Source of the DNA: Micromonospora sediminicola
GTDB lineage: Bacteria > Actinomycetota > Actinomycetes > Mycobacteriales > Micromonosporaceae
Assembly: GCF_900089585.1 (NCBI RefSeq)
Contig: NZ_FLRH01000004.1
Coordinates: 2,039,001-2,103,000, forward strand
Direction: 5' to 3'
DNA: 64,000 nt
Positions 8,127-16,047 of this stretch are shown one piece after another (the stretch's first letter is position 1; each line of letters begins with the position of its first letter). The position numbers and the translations under genes were made by a program. Under the pieces are notes generated by a model. It saw only the letters and a list, made by a program, of their open reading frames with translations, had not been told where the DNA came from and searched no databases.

Positions 8127-8431
8127 CAGGCCTCCCGGGCCAGCCGGCGGGCCACCGCGTCGTCGGCCGCCGCGTAACGGTCGGCGGCACTGCGCAGGGC
8201 GGCCGCGGCGGCGGCCAGCCGGTTGGCGGCGGCCTGGGCCTCGCGCGCCCGGTCGGCGGTGGCGGCGGTCCACTGCCGGTGCAGCGCGCGCCCCACCTCA
8301 CCGGGCCGGCCGGCGGCGTGGGCGCCGAACGCGGGGTGTGGCGGGTCGGTGGCGGTCACCGTGCGGGCCAGCGTGGCGAGGGTCGCGCCGGCCTCGTCGA
8401 GGCGGGCGGCGAGCGCGCGCAGCGTCTCCAT
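8126..8431 (-). CDS. short ESX-like helical protein
   Basis: 101 aa (METLRALAARLDEAG...). Two long amphipathic Ala-rich helices flank a turn near residues 45-55 (ALHRQWTAATADRAREAQ), the shape of ESX/WXG100-family secretion targets, though the exact W-x-G triplet is absent. It starts one base after the stop of the YbaB-like gene and its stop overlaps the next start, so the three genes are almost certainly one operon. It may form a heterodimer with the 222-aa protein downstream, by analogy with EsxA/EsxB pairs. Confidence 0.55.
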   Translation of the reverse strand: METLRALAARLDEAGATLATLARTVTATDPPHPAFGAHAAGRPGEVGRALHRQWTAATADRAREAQAAANRLAAAAAALRSAADRYAAADDAVARRLAREA

Positions 8432-8432
8432 G

Positions 8433-8762
8433 TCAGGCTCCCGCCAGCGGCCGGTAGGCCGCGAAGGTCTCGTTGTGCAGCTTCTCCCGGGCCCACTGCG
8501 CCGCGTCGGCGGCGGCGGTCACCGCGGCCTGCACCGAGCCGGCCACGTCGCGCGGGCTGCGCTGGTGCAGCGGGCCGAGGAAGCGCACGTCGGTGATCCG
8601 CCCCCCAGCGGTCACCACCACCTCGACGAGCCCGTCGGGTGAGCGGACGGTGACCTCGACCGTGGCCACCGCCTGGTCGAACTCGGCCTGCAGGGTCTCG
8701 ATGCGGCGGTAGCGCCGCACCGCCTCCTCGACCCAGGCCTCGTCGATCTCCCCCCGCGGCAT
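8433..8762 (-). CDS. YbaB/EbfC-family nucleoid-associated-like protein
   Basis: 109 aa with the YbaB fold pattern: an N-terminal helix (VEEAVRRYRRIETLQAEFDQ), three beta strands (ATVEVTVRSPDGLVEVVVTAGGRITDVRFLG), then a C-terminal helix. YbaB/EbfC proteins bind DNA as dimers, but actinobacteria often keep a divergent copy next to ESX-like genes, as here. The gene heads a three-gene minus-strand unit. Its exact role there is not known; DNA binding or assistance to a secretion cluster are both possible. Confidence 0.65.
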   Translation of the reverse strand: MPRGEIDEAWVEEAVRRYRRIETLQAEFDQAVATVEVTVRSPDGLVEVVVTAGGRITDVRFLGPLHQRSPRDVAGSVQAAVTAAADAAQWAREKLHNETFAAYRPLAGA

Positions 8763-8912
8763 CGGCGGACTCCTCCCGGCCGGTCGGCGGCGCCGGCCCC
8801 CGGCGTCGCCCTTACTGAGCGTGCCGCCTTCGTCACCACGGCATCACCGGACCGTACCGCACGTCAATCGCGCCTGTCGATGCCCTGTGGACAGGCCCGG
8901 GGTGGGGTGGGG

Positions 8913-10229
8913 TCAGCCCCGCCAGAGGGACAGCATCATCGCCTCCACCGCGATCCGCGGCTTGACGTTCGCCTCGATCGCCGCCCGGCACTCGAGCACC
9001 GCCTCCAGGCGGCGCAGCGCGCCCTCGGCCTCCCACTTCTGCGCACCGGCCCCGGCCAGCGCCGCGGTGTCGGTGTGCACCGGGGCGACCGGCGCCCGCA
9101 GCGCCATGGTGAGCGCGTCCCGGTAGAACCCGGCGAGGTCGACGAGCGCCCGGTCCAGCGCGTCCCGCTGGGCCCGGGTGGCCCGCGACTTCTGCCGCTT
9201 CTCCAGGTCCTTGAGCTGGCCGGCGGCCCCCCGCATGGCGCCGGCGGCGCCCCGGCCGGTGCCGCCCGCGCCGAGCGCGGTCTGCAACGCCGCCCGCTCC
9301 GCCTCGTCGGCCTCCGCGACCGAGGCGGCGGCCTCCGCCTCGGCGGCCTCGATCAGCGCCGAGGCCGCGTCGAACGCGGCGCCCACGCCGGTGAGCCGGC
9401 GCGGCACCGCGAGCACGGCGTCCCGCCGCTGCCGCGCCTCCGGGTCGCGGGCCAACCGCCGGGCCCGGCCCACGTGCCCCTGCGCCGCCGCCGCGGCCCA
9501 CTCGGCGACGTCCGGCGCGATGCCGTCCCGGCGGACCAGCACCTCGGCCACCGCGCCGGCGTGCGGCTGGCGCAGCGGCACGACCCGGCACCGGGAGCGG
9601 ATGGTCACGGAGACGTCGTCCGGGTGGGTCGAGGGGGCGCAGAGCAGGAAGACGGTACGCGGTGGCGGCTCCTCGACCGCCTTGAGCAGCGCGTTGCCGG
9701 CGGCCTCGGTCAGCCGGTCGGCGTCCTCGATGATGACGACCTGCCACCGGCCGCCGGACGGCGTGCTCGCCGCCCGCAGCACCAGCGCGCGCATCTCGCC
9801 GACGCCGATGGAGAGCCCCTCGGGCACCACCAGCCGGACGTCGGCGTGCGTGCCGGCCAACGTGGTGTGGCAGCCCGGGCAGCGACCGCATCCGGTGCCG
9901 TGGACGCACTGGAGGGCGGCGGCGAAGGCGCGGGCGGCCACCGACCGGCCGGACCCGGGCGGCCCGGTGAAGATCCAGGCGTGGGTCATCCCGGCGCCCG
10001 GGTCGGCGGCGGGGGGAGCCACCGGGCCGTCCGCGCCGGGCTCGTCGAACTCCTCGGCGAGCGCGTCGAGGTCGTCGTGCCCCTCGGGGTCCCCGGCGCC
10101 GGCCGGTGCGCCCGCGTGGGCCGCGACGGGCGCGGCGGCACGCAGCAGCGCGGCGGCCGAGGCGGCGGCCCGCCGGAGCGTCGCCACCGCCTCGTCCTGC
10201 CCGACCAGGTCGCCGAAGACGTCCGTCAT
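8913..10229 (-). CDS. holB: DNA polymerase III subunit delta prime
   Basis: 438 aa clamp-loader AAA+ subunit. Walker A-like GPPGSGRS (residues 89-96), a four-cysteine zinc module (C108, C114, C117, C120), the phrase THADVRLVVPEGLSIGV, Walker B region VVIIEDADRLT and a sensor-1 SRCR motif all fit. Residues about 22-80 form an Ala/Gly/Pro- and Asp/Glu-rich insertion between VATLRRA and MTHAWIFTGP that compact delta-prime proteins lack; it is probably a disordered loop. ATG 10229 overlaps the stop of the upstream MFS-thymidylate kinase gene (ATGA). The tmk-holB pairing is widespread in bacteria and couples dTTP supply with replication. Confidence 0.93.
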   Translation of the reverse strand: MTDVFGDLVGQDEAVATLRRAAASAAALLRAAAPVAAHAGAPAGAGDPEGHDDLDALAEEFDEPGADGPVAPPAADPGAGMTHAWIFTGPPGSGRSVAARAFAAALQCVHGTGCGRCPGCHTTLAGTHADVRLVVPEGLSIGVGEMRALVLRAASTPSGGRWQVVIIEDADRLTEAAGNALLKAVEEPPPRTVFLLCAPSTHPDDVSVTIRSRCRVVPLRQPHAGAVAEVLVRRDGIAPDVAEWAAAAAQGHVGRARRLARDPEARQRRDAVLAVPRRLTGVGAAFDAASALIEAAEAEAAASVAEADEAERAALQTALGAGGTGRGAAGAMRGAAGQLKDLEKRQKSRATRAQRDALDRALVDLAGFYRDALTMALRAPVAPVHTDTAALAGAGAQKWEAEGALRRLEAVLECRAAIEANVKPRIAVEAMMLSLWRG

Positions 10230-12451
10230 CGGCGGGTCTGCTCCATCGTCACCAGCTCCGCGTCGGATAACTCGGGCTGGACCGAGGTGTCCGGGCCCTG
10301 CGCCGGGCGCGGGTGCACGATCGCGGCCGGATCGACCAGGAACTCGTCCACCCGCCGGGCGACCGCGTCGGCGATCTCCTCGACCGGCCGGGAGGCGTCC
10401 AGCACCAGGTAGCGCTTCGGGTCGCCGGCGGCCAGGTCGAGGAAGGCGTAGCGGACGCGCTCGTGGAACGCCAGCGACTCGGCCTCCAGCCGGTCGGCGC
10501 CCTCGTTGCGGGACTCCACCCGGCCCAGACCGGTGCGCGGGTCGACGTCGAGCAGGACCACCAGGTCGGGCTTGAGGCCGCCGGTGGCCCAGGAGGAGAG
10601 CCAGGAGACCTCGTCGACCGGCAGCGTCCGGCCGGCGCCCTGGTAGGCGAGGGACGAGTCGACGTAGCGGTCGCTGACCACCACCGCGCCGCGGACCAGC
10701 GCCGGGCGGACCACGGTGGCCACGTGGTGGGCGCGGTCGGCGGCGTAGAGCAGCGCCTCGGCGCGCGGCGACGGCGCGTCGTCGTGGGTGGTGCCCAGCA
10801 CCAGCGAACGGATCCGTTCGCCGACCCCGGTGGCGCCCGGCTCGCGGGTGACCACCACGTCCCGGCCCTGGCCGCGCAGCCGCTCGGCGAGCGCCGCGAG
10901 CTGGGTCGACTTGCCGGCACCCTCGCCACCCTCGAAGACCACGAACAGGCCGCTGGAGACGAACGGCTCGGCCGGCATCAGCGGGCGGCCCCGGATCGAG
11001 CCCCAGAGGTCGGCGAGGACCGGTACGCCCTTCTTGTCGTCCATCTGCCCGAACGCGCTGATCCCGGCGAAGATGCCGGCCGCGCCGGCGGCGAGCAGCA
11101 GCAGCCGGGTCGACGAGATGGAGATGCCCAGGTCGGCGATGGTGAGCTGGCGGGAGCCGCCGACGCCCACCAGGAGGCTGCTCAGCGCGATGGCCAGGAT
11201 CAGCACCAGCCGGGTGCCGATCTGCACCACCGCGAAGACCCGGCCGCGCACCTCGTCGGCGACCTCGCCGCCGAGCAGCGTCGTGCCGGCCAGGAACGCC
11301 ATGCCGGCGCCGGCGCCGACCAGGATCGCGCCGACGATCGCCATGGACAGGTGGATGGCGAACGCGAGCACCAGCACGGACGCGCTGGCCAGCACGATGC
11401 TCATGCCGAACCAGCGGCGGCGGGACATGTCCCGCACGATCATCGGGCCGAGCCCGATGCCGAGCGCCAGACCGACGAAGATCGCGCCGAAGAGCAGCGA
11501 GAACGCGGCGTCGCCGGCGCCGAGCGAGTTGGCGAAGAACTTGGCCGTGCCGACCACGATGCCGCCGCCGGCGAAGGCGCCGAAGATGCCGAGCACCAGG
11601 CCCCGCACCAGCGGCGTCTGGCCGATGAACTTCCAGCCCTCGGCGAACTGGCGGAACATGCTCTGCTCGGCGCGCTCCCCCTCGCCGCGCTGGGCCTCGC
11701 TGATCTCCTTGATCCCGAACGCCACCACGAGCGCGGTGGCCAGCCGGGAGAAGGCGTTGAACCAGAGCGCGAGCTGGGCCGGCTCGGCCCAGTCGGGCAG
11801 GTCACCACCGACCGCCCCGCGTACGCCCCGGTCGAGCACGGCCAGCGCGACGGCGGCGGCCACCGGGGTCAGCCCGTACGTGGTGATCAGCGTGAGCTGG
11901 TTGGCCGCCTCCAGCCGGGTACGCGGGATCAGGTTGGGGACCGCCGCCTCCTTGGCCGGGATCCACATCAGGGTGATCGACTCGATCAGGAAGGTGGCGA
12001 TCAGCGCCCAGCCGACCACCAGGCCGCCGGCCGCGCCGGTGAGCGCGTAGAGCGGGATCGAGGCGAAGAGCACGAAGCGCAGCAGATCGCAGATGACCAT
12101 CGTCCACCGCCGGTCGAACCGGTCGGCGAAGACGCCCGCCACCGGGCCGAGCACCAGCGCCGGCAGCAGCCGGATGGCGGTCACGCCGCCGAAGGCCGCG
12201 CCCTGGGCGGTGCTGCCGGACACCTGCGAGGCGGCGAAGAGCGCGGTGGCGAGCAGGCCGAGCCAGTCGCCGAAGGAGGCCGCGCTGAGCACGATCCACA
12301 GCCGGCGGAACGGCCGGATGCGCAGCACCGAGCGGATGGCGGCGATCCCGGAGCGGTCGGCCTGTGTGCCGGGCGACGACACGCCGGGCGACTCGCCGTT
12401 CTTCTGGCTTTCGATGGCCGTACCTCCACGTGCCGGCCCAGATGTGGGCAT
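10226..12451 (-). CDS. tmk: MFS transporter-thymidylate kinase fusion
   Basis: 741 aa if started at ATG 12451. Residues about 35-470 are a major facilitator domain with 10-12 membrane helices (FRRLWIVLSAASFGDWLGLLA; RFDRRWTMVICD loop). Residues about 503-715 are a complete thymidylate kinase: P-loop FEGGEGAGKST, TREPGATGVGERIR, DRYVDSSLAYQGAGR and the lid segment after DPRTGLGRV. The kinase converts dTMP to dTDP; why it is tethered to a permease is unknown, although similar fusions occur in other actinobacteria. The best ribosome-binding site (GGAGG at 12427-12423) is placed for an ATC codon at 12415 rather than for ATG 12451, which lacks one. The stop overlaps holB. Confidence 0.9.
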   Translation of the reverse strand: MPTSGPARGGTAIESQKNGESPGVSSPGTQADRSGIAAIRSVLRIRPFRRLWIVLSAASFGDWLGLLATALFAASQVSGSTAQGAAFGGVTAIRLLPALVLGPVAGVFADRFDRRWTMVICDLLRFVLFASIPLYALTGAAGGLVVGWALIATFLIESITLMWIPAKEAAVPNLIPRTRLEAANQLTLITTYGLTPVAAAVALAVLDRGVRGAVGGDLPDWAEPAQLALWFNAFSRLATALVVAFGIKEISEAQRGEGERAEQSMFRQFAEGWKFIGQTPLVRGLVLGIFGAFAGGGIVVGTAKFFANSLGAGDAAFSLLFGAIFVGLALGIGLGPMIVRDMSRRRWFGMSIVLASASVLVLAFAIHLSMAIVGAILVGAGAGMAFLAGTTLLGGEVADEVRGRVFAVVQIGTRLVLILAIALSSLLVGVGGSRQLTIADLGISISSTRLLLLAAGAAGIFAGISAFGQMDDKKGVPVLADLWGSIRGRPLMPAEPFVSSGLFVVFEGGEGAGKSTQLAALAERLRGQGRDVVVTREPGATGVGERIRSLVLGTTHDDAPSPRAEALLYAADRAHHVATVVRPALVRGAVVVSDRYVDSSLAYQGAGRTLPVDEVSWLSSWATGGLKPDLVVLLDVDPRTGLGRVESRNEGADRLEAESLAFHERVRYAFLDLAAGDPKRYLVLDASRPVEEIADAVARRVDEFLVDPAAIVHPRPAQGPDTSVQPELSDAELVTMEQTRR
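12413..12427 (-). promoter_or_regulatory. strong Shine-Dalgarno in front of an ATC codon (tmk)
   Basis: On the minus strand GGAGG (12427-12423) is followed by seven bases and ATC (12415-12413), in frame with the tmk fusion; no ATG, GTG or TTG stands at the optimal spacing. This suggests initiation at AUC. Confidence 0.45.
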
Positions 12452-12587
12452 CCCCGGTGGAACACTCTAGTCGCGCAGAGGGCGTCGCCCCCCGCGACAT
12501 TCACCTGCTCGCCGAGCCTAGGCCGCCGGGACCACCGCCCGCAGCCCGGACAGACGCGAGGGTATTTCGCATTGCCGTCCAGACAGT

Positions 12588-12593
12588 TAGCGT
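12588..12593 (+). promoter_or_regulatory. leaderless-type -10 box for the PLP enzyme gene
   Basis: TAGCGT lies 6 nt upstream of GTG 12600 with no Shine-Dalgarno between them, compatible with a leaderless transcript divergent from tmk. Confidence 0.4.
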
Positions 12594-12599
12594 GCAGAC

Positions 12600-13808
12600 G
12601 TGGCCATCGACCGTGCCGAACTTCGCGATCGTCTCGACCGGGCGACCGCCCACCTCGACCCGCCGTACGCGGTGGTCGATCTCTCCGCGTTCGATGCCAA
12701 CGCCGACGCGCTGGTCGGCCGGGCCGGCGGCAAGCCGCTGCGGGTGGCAAGCAAGTCCGTGCGGGTCCGCGAGCTGCTGACCCGGGCGCTCGCACGCCCC
12801 GGCTGGCACGGTGTGATGGCCTTCACCCTGCCCGAGGCGGTCTGGCTCGCCCGGACCGGCGTCAGCGACGACGTGCTGGTGGCGTACCCGACCGCCCACC
12901 GGGCGGCGCTCGCGGAGCTGGCCGCCGACCCGGCCCTCGCCGACGCGGTGACGCTGATGGTCGACGACGCCGGGCAGCTCGACCTGATCGACCGGGTCTG
13001 CCCGCCCGGGCGCCGCCCCGCCCTGCGGATCTGCCTCGACCTCGACGCCTCCTGGCGACCGCTGCGGGGTCGGGTCCACGTCGGCGTGCGCCGCTCCCCG
13101 GTGCACAGCGCCGGGGCGGCCGGCACGCTCGCCGCCGCCGTCGCCGGCCGGCCGGGCTTCCGGCTGGTCGGCCTGATGTCGTACGAGGCGCAGATCGCCG
13201 GCCTCGGCGACGCCCCGCCCGGGAAGGCGGTGCTCGGCTCGGCGATCCGGGTCGCCCAGCGCGGGTCGTACCGGGAACTGCTGGCCCGCCGGTCGGCGGC
13301 GGTCGCCGCGGTCCGCGAGCACGCCGACCTGGAGTTCGTCAACGGCGGCGGCACCGGCAGCGTGGCCGCCACCAGCGCGGACCCGGCGGTCACCGAGGTC
13401 ACCGCCGGCTCGGGCCTGTACGGGCCGACGCTGTTCGACGCGTACCGTGCCTGGCGGCCGACCCCCGCGGCGTTCTTCGCCTGCGCGGTGGTCCGCCGGC
13501 CGACGCCGGGGATCGCCACCGTGCTCGGCGGCGGTTGGATCGCCTCCGGCCCGGCGGCGGACAGCCGGCTGCCCCGGCCCTGGCTGCCGGCCGGGTTGAC
13601 GCTGCTCGGCGCCGAGGGTGCGGGCGAGGTGCAGACCCCGCTGGCCGGGGACGCCGCGAGCGACCTGCGGGTCGGCGACCGGGTGTGGTTCCGGCACGCG
13701 AAGGCCGGCGAGGTGTGCGAGCACGTCAACGAGGTGCACCTGGTCGAGGGCGACGCGGTGGTCGCGACCGTGCCCACCTACCGGGGTGAGGGGCGGGCCT
13801 TCCTCTGA
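12600..13808 (+). CDS. PLP fold-type III amino acid deaminase/aldolase-like enzyme
   Basis: 402 aa. N-terminal alanine-racemase-type barrel with the PLP lysine in a RVASKSVR motif (about residue 51), a beta-strand series LVAYPTA, TLMVDD and ALRICLDLD, and FVNGGGTGS, which binds the cofactor phosphate. The C-terminal beta domain (VWFRHAKAGEVCEHVNEVHLV) matches D-threonine aldolase/D-serine dehydratase-type enzymes, including a His and Cys that bind the divalent metal in that family. Likely acts on a D-hydroxyamino acid; the exact substrate cannot be read. It lies close to a sugar-lactone oxidase and TetR regulator, a pairing also seen in other actinobacteria. Confidence 0.75.
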   Translation: MAIDRAELRDRLDRATAHLDPPYAVVDLSAFDANADALVGRAGGKPLRVASKSVRVRELLTRALARPGWHGVMAFTLPEAVWLARTGVSDDVLVAYPTAHRAALAELAADPALADAVTLMVDDAGQLDLIDRVCPPGRRPALRICLDLDASWRPLRGRVHVGVRRSPVHSAGAAGTLAAAVAGRPGFRLVGLMSYEAQIAGLGDAPPGKAVLGSAIRVAQRGSYRELLARRSAAVAAVREHADLEFVNGGGTGSVAATSADPAVTEVTAGSGLYGPTLFDAYRAWRPTPAAFFACAVVRRPTPGIATVLGGGWIASGPAADSRLPRPWLPAGLTLLGAEGAGEVQTPLAGDAASDLRVGDRVWFRHAKAGEVCEHVNEVHLVEGDAVVATVPTYRGEGRAFL

Positions 13809-13873
13809 CCGGGCCGGGACGTGACGACGGCGGGTCCCGGCGCACTCGCAGAACCCGCCGCTCGGCGTGCCGC

Positions 13874-14527
13874 TCAACCCTGGTGGACGACCCCCGTCGG
13901 AGCGTCGACCTGCCGGTGCAGGTATTCCCGGATGAGCGCCTTCGCCTCGACCAGCACCCGCTCGTCGCCGTCGGTGCGCCGGCGGAACGCCAGCTTGATC
14001 AGGGCGTCCGCGGCCTCCACCGCGACCTCCAGGTGGAACCGCAGGTCGGGCACGCCGGCCAGACCGAACCGTTCGGTGAGCACGCGGGCGAGCTGCTCCG
14101 CGATGACGCCGTTGTTGTCCCGCTGGTCGTCCAGCAGGTGCAGGTCGACCACGTCGCCGAAGTGCAGGGTACGGAAACCGGGGACGGTGCGGTGCATCGA
14201 GATGTACTCGTCGATCGCCGCGTCGACGCCGTCCCACCAGTGGGTCAGGTCGTCGGAGGCGAACCGCTCGTCGAGCCGCTGGAGGTAGGACTCCATGGTG
14301 CGCAGCGTCAACGCCTGCACGATCGCCCGCTTGTCCGGAAAGAACTGGTAGACCGACCCGATCGCCACCTCGGCACGCTCGGCGAGCAGGGTCGTGGTCA
14401 GCCCCTCGTACCCCACCTCGTCGACGAGCTCGGCGCAGGCGTCCAGCATCCGCTGGACCCGCGCGACACTTCGACCCTGCACCGGTACCCGACGCAGCGG
14501 CCCGGTCGTGGCGGCTGGTGTGGACAC
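13874..14527 (-). CDS. TetR/AcrR-family transcriptional regulator
   Basis: 217 aa. The N-terminal helix-turn-helix is typical (MLDACAELVDEVGYEGLTTTLLAERAEVAIGSVYQFFPDKRAIVQAL, about residues 25-70); the C-terminal domain is all-helical and should bind a small ligand. GTG 14527 is chosen because a purine-rich GAAGGGGGG sequence lies just upstream; ATG 14566 is an alternative that adds 13 residues without its own ribosome-binding site. The gene is divergent from the lactone oxidase gene, and the 150-bp gap holds a 19-bp palindrome on the oxidase promoter, so it most likely represses the oxidase. Inducer unknown. Confidence 0.85.
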   Translation of the reverse strand: MSTPAATTGPLRRVPVQGRSVARVQRMLDACAELVDEVGYEGLTTTLLAERAEVAIGSVYQFFPDKRAIVQALTLRTMESYLQRLDERFASDDLTHWWDGVDAAIDEYISMHRTVPGFRTLHFGDVVDLHLLDDQRDNNGVIAEQLARVLTERFGLAGVPDLRFHLEVAVEAADALIKLAFRRRTDGDERVLVEAKALIREYLHRQVDAPTGVVHQG

Positions 14528-14615
14528 TCGGCGCCACCCCCCTTCGACGGATGAACATATCTGCACGTCACGAGTCTGTGACTACCGGTACAACGAGCCG
14601 GGCTCGATTGCGGTA

Positions 14616-14656
14616 TTTACCAGGCACAACGTTCCTGATATGAATTCAGTTCATAT
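14616..14656 (+). promoter_or_regulatory. promoter and TetR-type operator of the lactone oxidase gene
   Basis: A -35 TTTACC (14616-14621) and -10 TATGAA (14639-14644) are 17 nt apart. A perfect palindrome ATATGAA-TTCAG-TTCATAT (14638-14656) covers the -10 box and start region. The divergent TetR gene begins 111 bp to the left, so this is the expected repressor site. Confidence 0.6.
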
Positions 14657-14677
14657 TCATGTCGAGGAGTGGCCGTC

Positions 14678-15985
14678 ATGACCGGTACCCCCGTCGCCTG
14701 GTCCAACTGGGCCGGCAACCAGCACAGCACGGCGCTCCTCACCACGCGTCCGCGGACGGTCGACGACGTCGCCGAGGCGGTCCGCCAGGCCGGCGCCGCC
14801 GGCCGGACGGTCCGGGCGATCGGCAGCGGCCACTCCTTCACCGCCACCGCCGTGGCCGACGGTCACCGGCTCGACCTCGCCGACCTGGAGACCGACGTCA
14901 CCGTCGACGTGGCGCGCCGCCTGGTCACCGTACCGGCCGGGATGACGCTGCACACCCTCAACGACCTGCTCGCCGGGCACGGGCTGGCCATGCCCAACCT
15001 CGGCGACATCGACGCCCAGACCATCGCCGGCGCGCTCTCCACCGGCACCCACGGCACCGGCGGCAGGCTCGGTTGCCTCTCCACCTTCGTGACCGCGCTG
15101 ACGCTGGTCACCGGCACCGGTGAGGTGCTGCGCTGCTCGGCCGACGAGCACCGCGACGTGTTCGACGCCGCCCGGGTCGGGCTCGGCGCGGTCGGCGTGC
15201 TGGTCGAGGTCACGCTGCGCTGCGTGGACGCCTTCGTGCTGCGCGCGCACGAGCGGCCGGCCCCGCTCGCCGAGGTGCTCGCCGACCTCCCGGGCCTGCA
15301 CGAGCGGCACGACCACGCCGAGTTCTACTGGTTCCCCTACACCGACCGGGTGCAGGTCAAGGCCAACGACCGGGTACCCGCCGACGACCGGCCGCTGCCC
15401 CGCTGGCGCGGCTGGCTGGACGACGAGTTCCTGTCCAACACCGTCTTCGCCGGCGCCTGCCGGCTCGGCCGCGCCGTGCCCGCTCTCGCGCCCCGGATCA
15501 GCGCCGTCTCCGCCCGCGCGCTCACCGAACGCATCTACACCGGCCGCTCCGACCACGTCTTCTGCACCCCGCGCCGGGTCCGCTTCGTGGAGATGGAGTA
15601 CGGGCTACCCCGCGACGCGCTGCCCACCGCGCTGACCGAGCTGCGCCGGATCGTGGACCGGATGCCGTTCAAGGTGCTGTTCCCGGTCGAGGTGCGGTTC
15701 ACCGCCGCCGACGACATCTGGCTGTCCCACTCCTACGGCCGGGACTCCGCGTACATCGCCGTGCACCAGTACGTGGGGATGCCGTACGAGCCGTACTTCC
15801 GCGCGTTCGAGCAGGTGGCGACCGAGTTGGGCGGACGACCGCACTGGGGCAAGCTGCACTGGCGGGACGCGGAGTCCCTCGCCACCGCCTACCCGAAGTT
15901 CGCCGCGTTCCAGTCCCTCCGCACCCGCCTGGACCCCCACAACCTCTTCACGAACCCCTACCTGCGCCAGGTCCTCGGCTCCTGA
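14678..15985 (+). CDS. D-arabinono-1,4-lactone oxidase-type FAD enzyme
   Basis: 435 aa. The N-terminal FAD_binding_4 domain shows TRPRTVDDVAEAVRQA, the flavin-binding GSGHSFT and the LGDIDAQTIAGALSTGTHGTG stretch. The C-terminal ALO domain ends in HWGKLHW and FAAFQSLRTRLDPHNLFTNPYL, as in sugar-1,4-lactone oxidases of the vanillyl alcohol oxidase superfamily. Such enzymes oxidise aldonolactones with oxygen or another acceptor; the natural substrate here is not known. ATG 14678 is chosen over GTG 14669 because GAGGAG (14664-14669) lies 8 nt upstream of the ATG. The gene is controlled from the palindrome-bearing promoter shared with the TetR gene. Confidence 0.88.
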   Translation: MTGTPVAWSNWAGNQHSTALLTTRPRTVDDVAEAVRQAGAAGRTVRAIGSGHSFTATAVADGHRLDLADLETDVTVDVARRLVTVPAGMTLHTLNDLLAGHGLAMPNLGDIDAQTIAGALSTGTHGTGGRLGCLSTFVTALTLVTGTGEVLRCSADEHRDVFDAARVGLGAVGVLVEVTLRCVDAFVLRAHERPAPLAEVLADLPGLHERHDHAEFYWFPYTDRVQVKANDRVPADDRPLPRWRGWLDDEFLSNTVFAGACRLGRAVPALAPRISAVSARALTERIYTGRSDHVFCTPRRVRFVEMEYGLPRDALPTALTELRRIVDRMPFKVLFPVEVRFTAADDIWLSHSYGRDSAYIAVHQYVGMPYEPYFRAFEQVATELGGRPHWGKLHWRDAESLATAYPKFAAFQSLRTRLDPHNLFTNPYLRQVLGS

Positions 15986-15986
15986 T

Positions 15987-16038
15987 CAGATCTTGGAAGC
16001 GGAGGGCCCTCCCGAGGGCCTTCATCTTCCAAGATCTG
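15987..16038. repeat. hairpin repeat copy 1 (AGATCTTGGAAG family)
   Basis: 13-bp perfect arms CAGATCTTGGAAG (15987-15999) and CTTCCAAGATCTG (16026-16038) around a GGGCCCTC-rich centre. A second copy in the same orientation lies at 17054-17107, on the other side of the DUF559 gene. Confidence 0.8.
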
Positions 16039-16047
16039 CTCCGGTCG

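Noticed and set aside
10313-13789. 1158-aa plus-strand frame antisense to tmk
   Set aside because: High GC creates long open antisense frames; composition (DGEDQHR-rich) has no protein-like pattern, and it covers two real genes on different strands.
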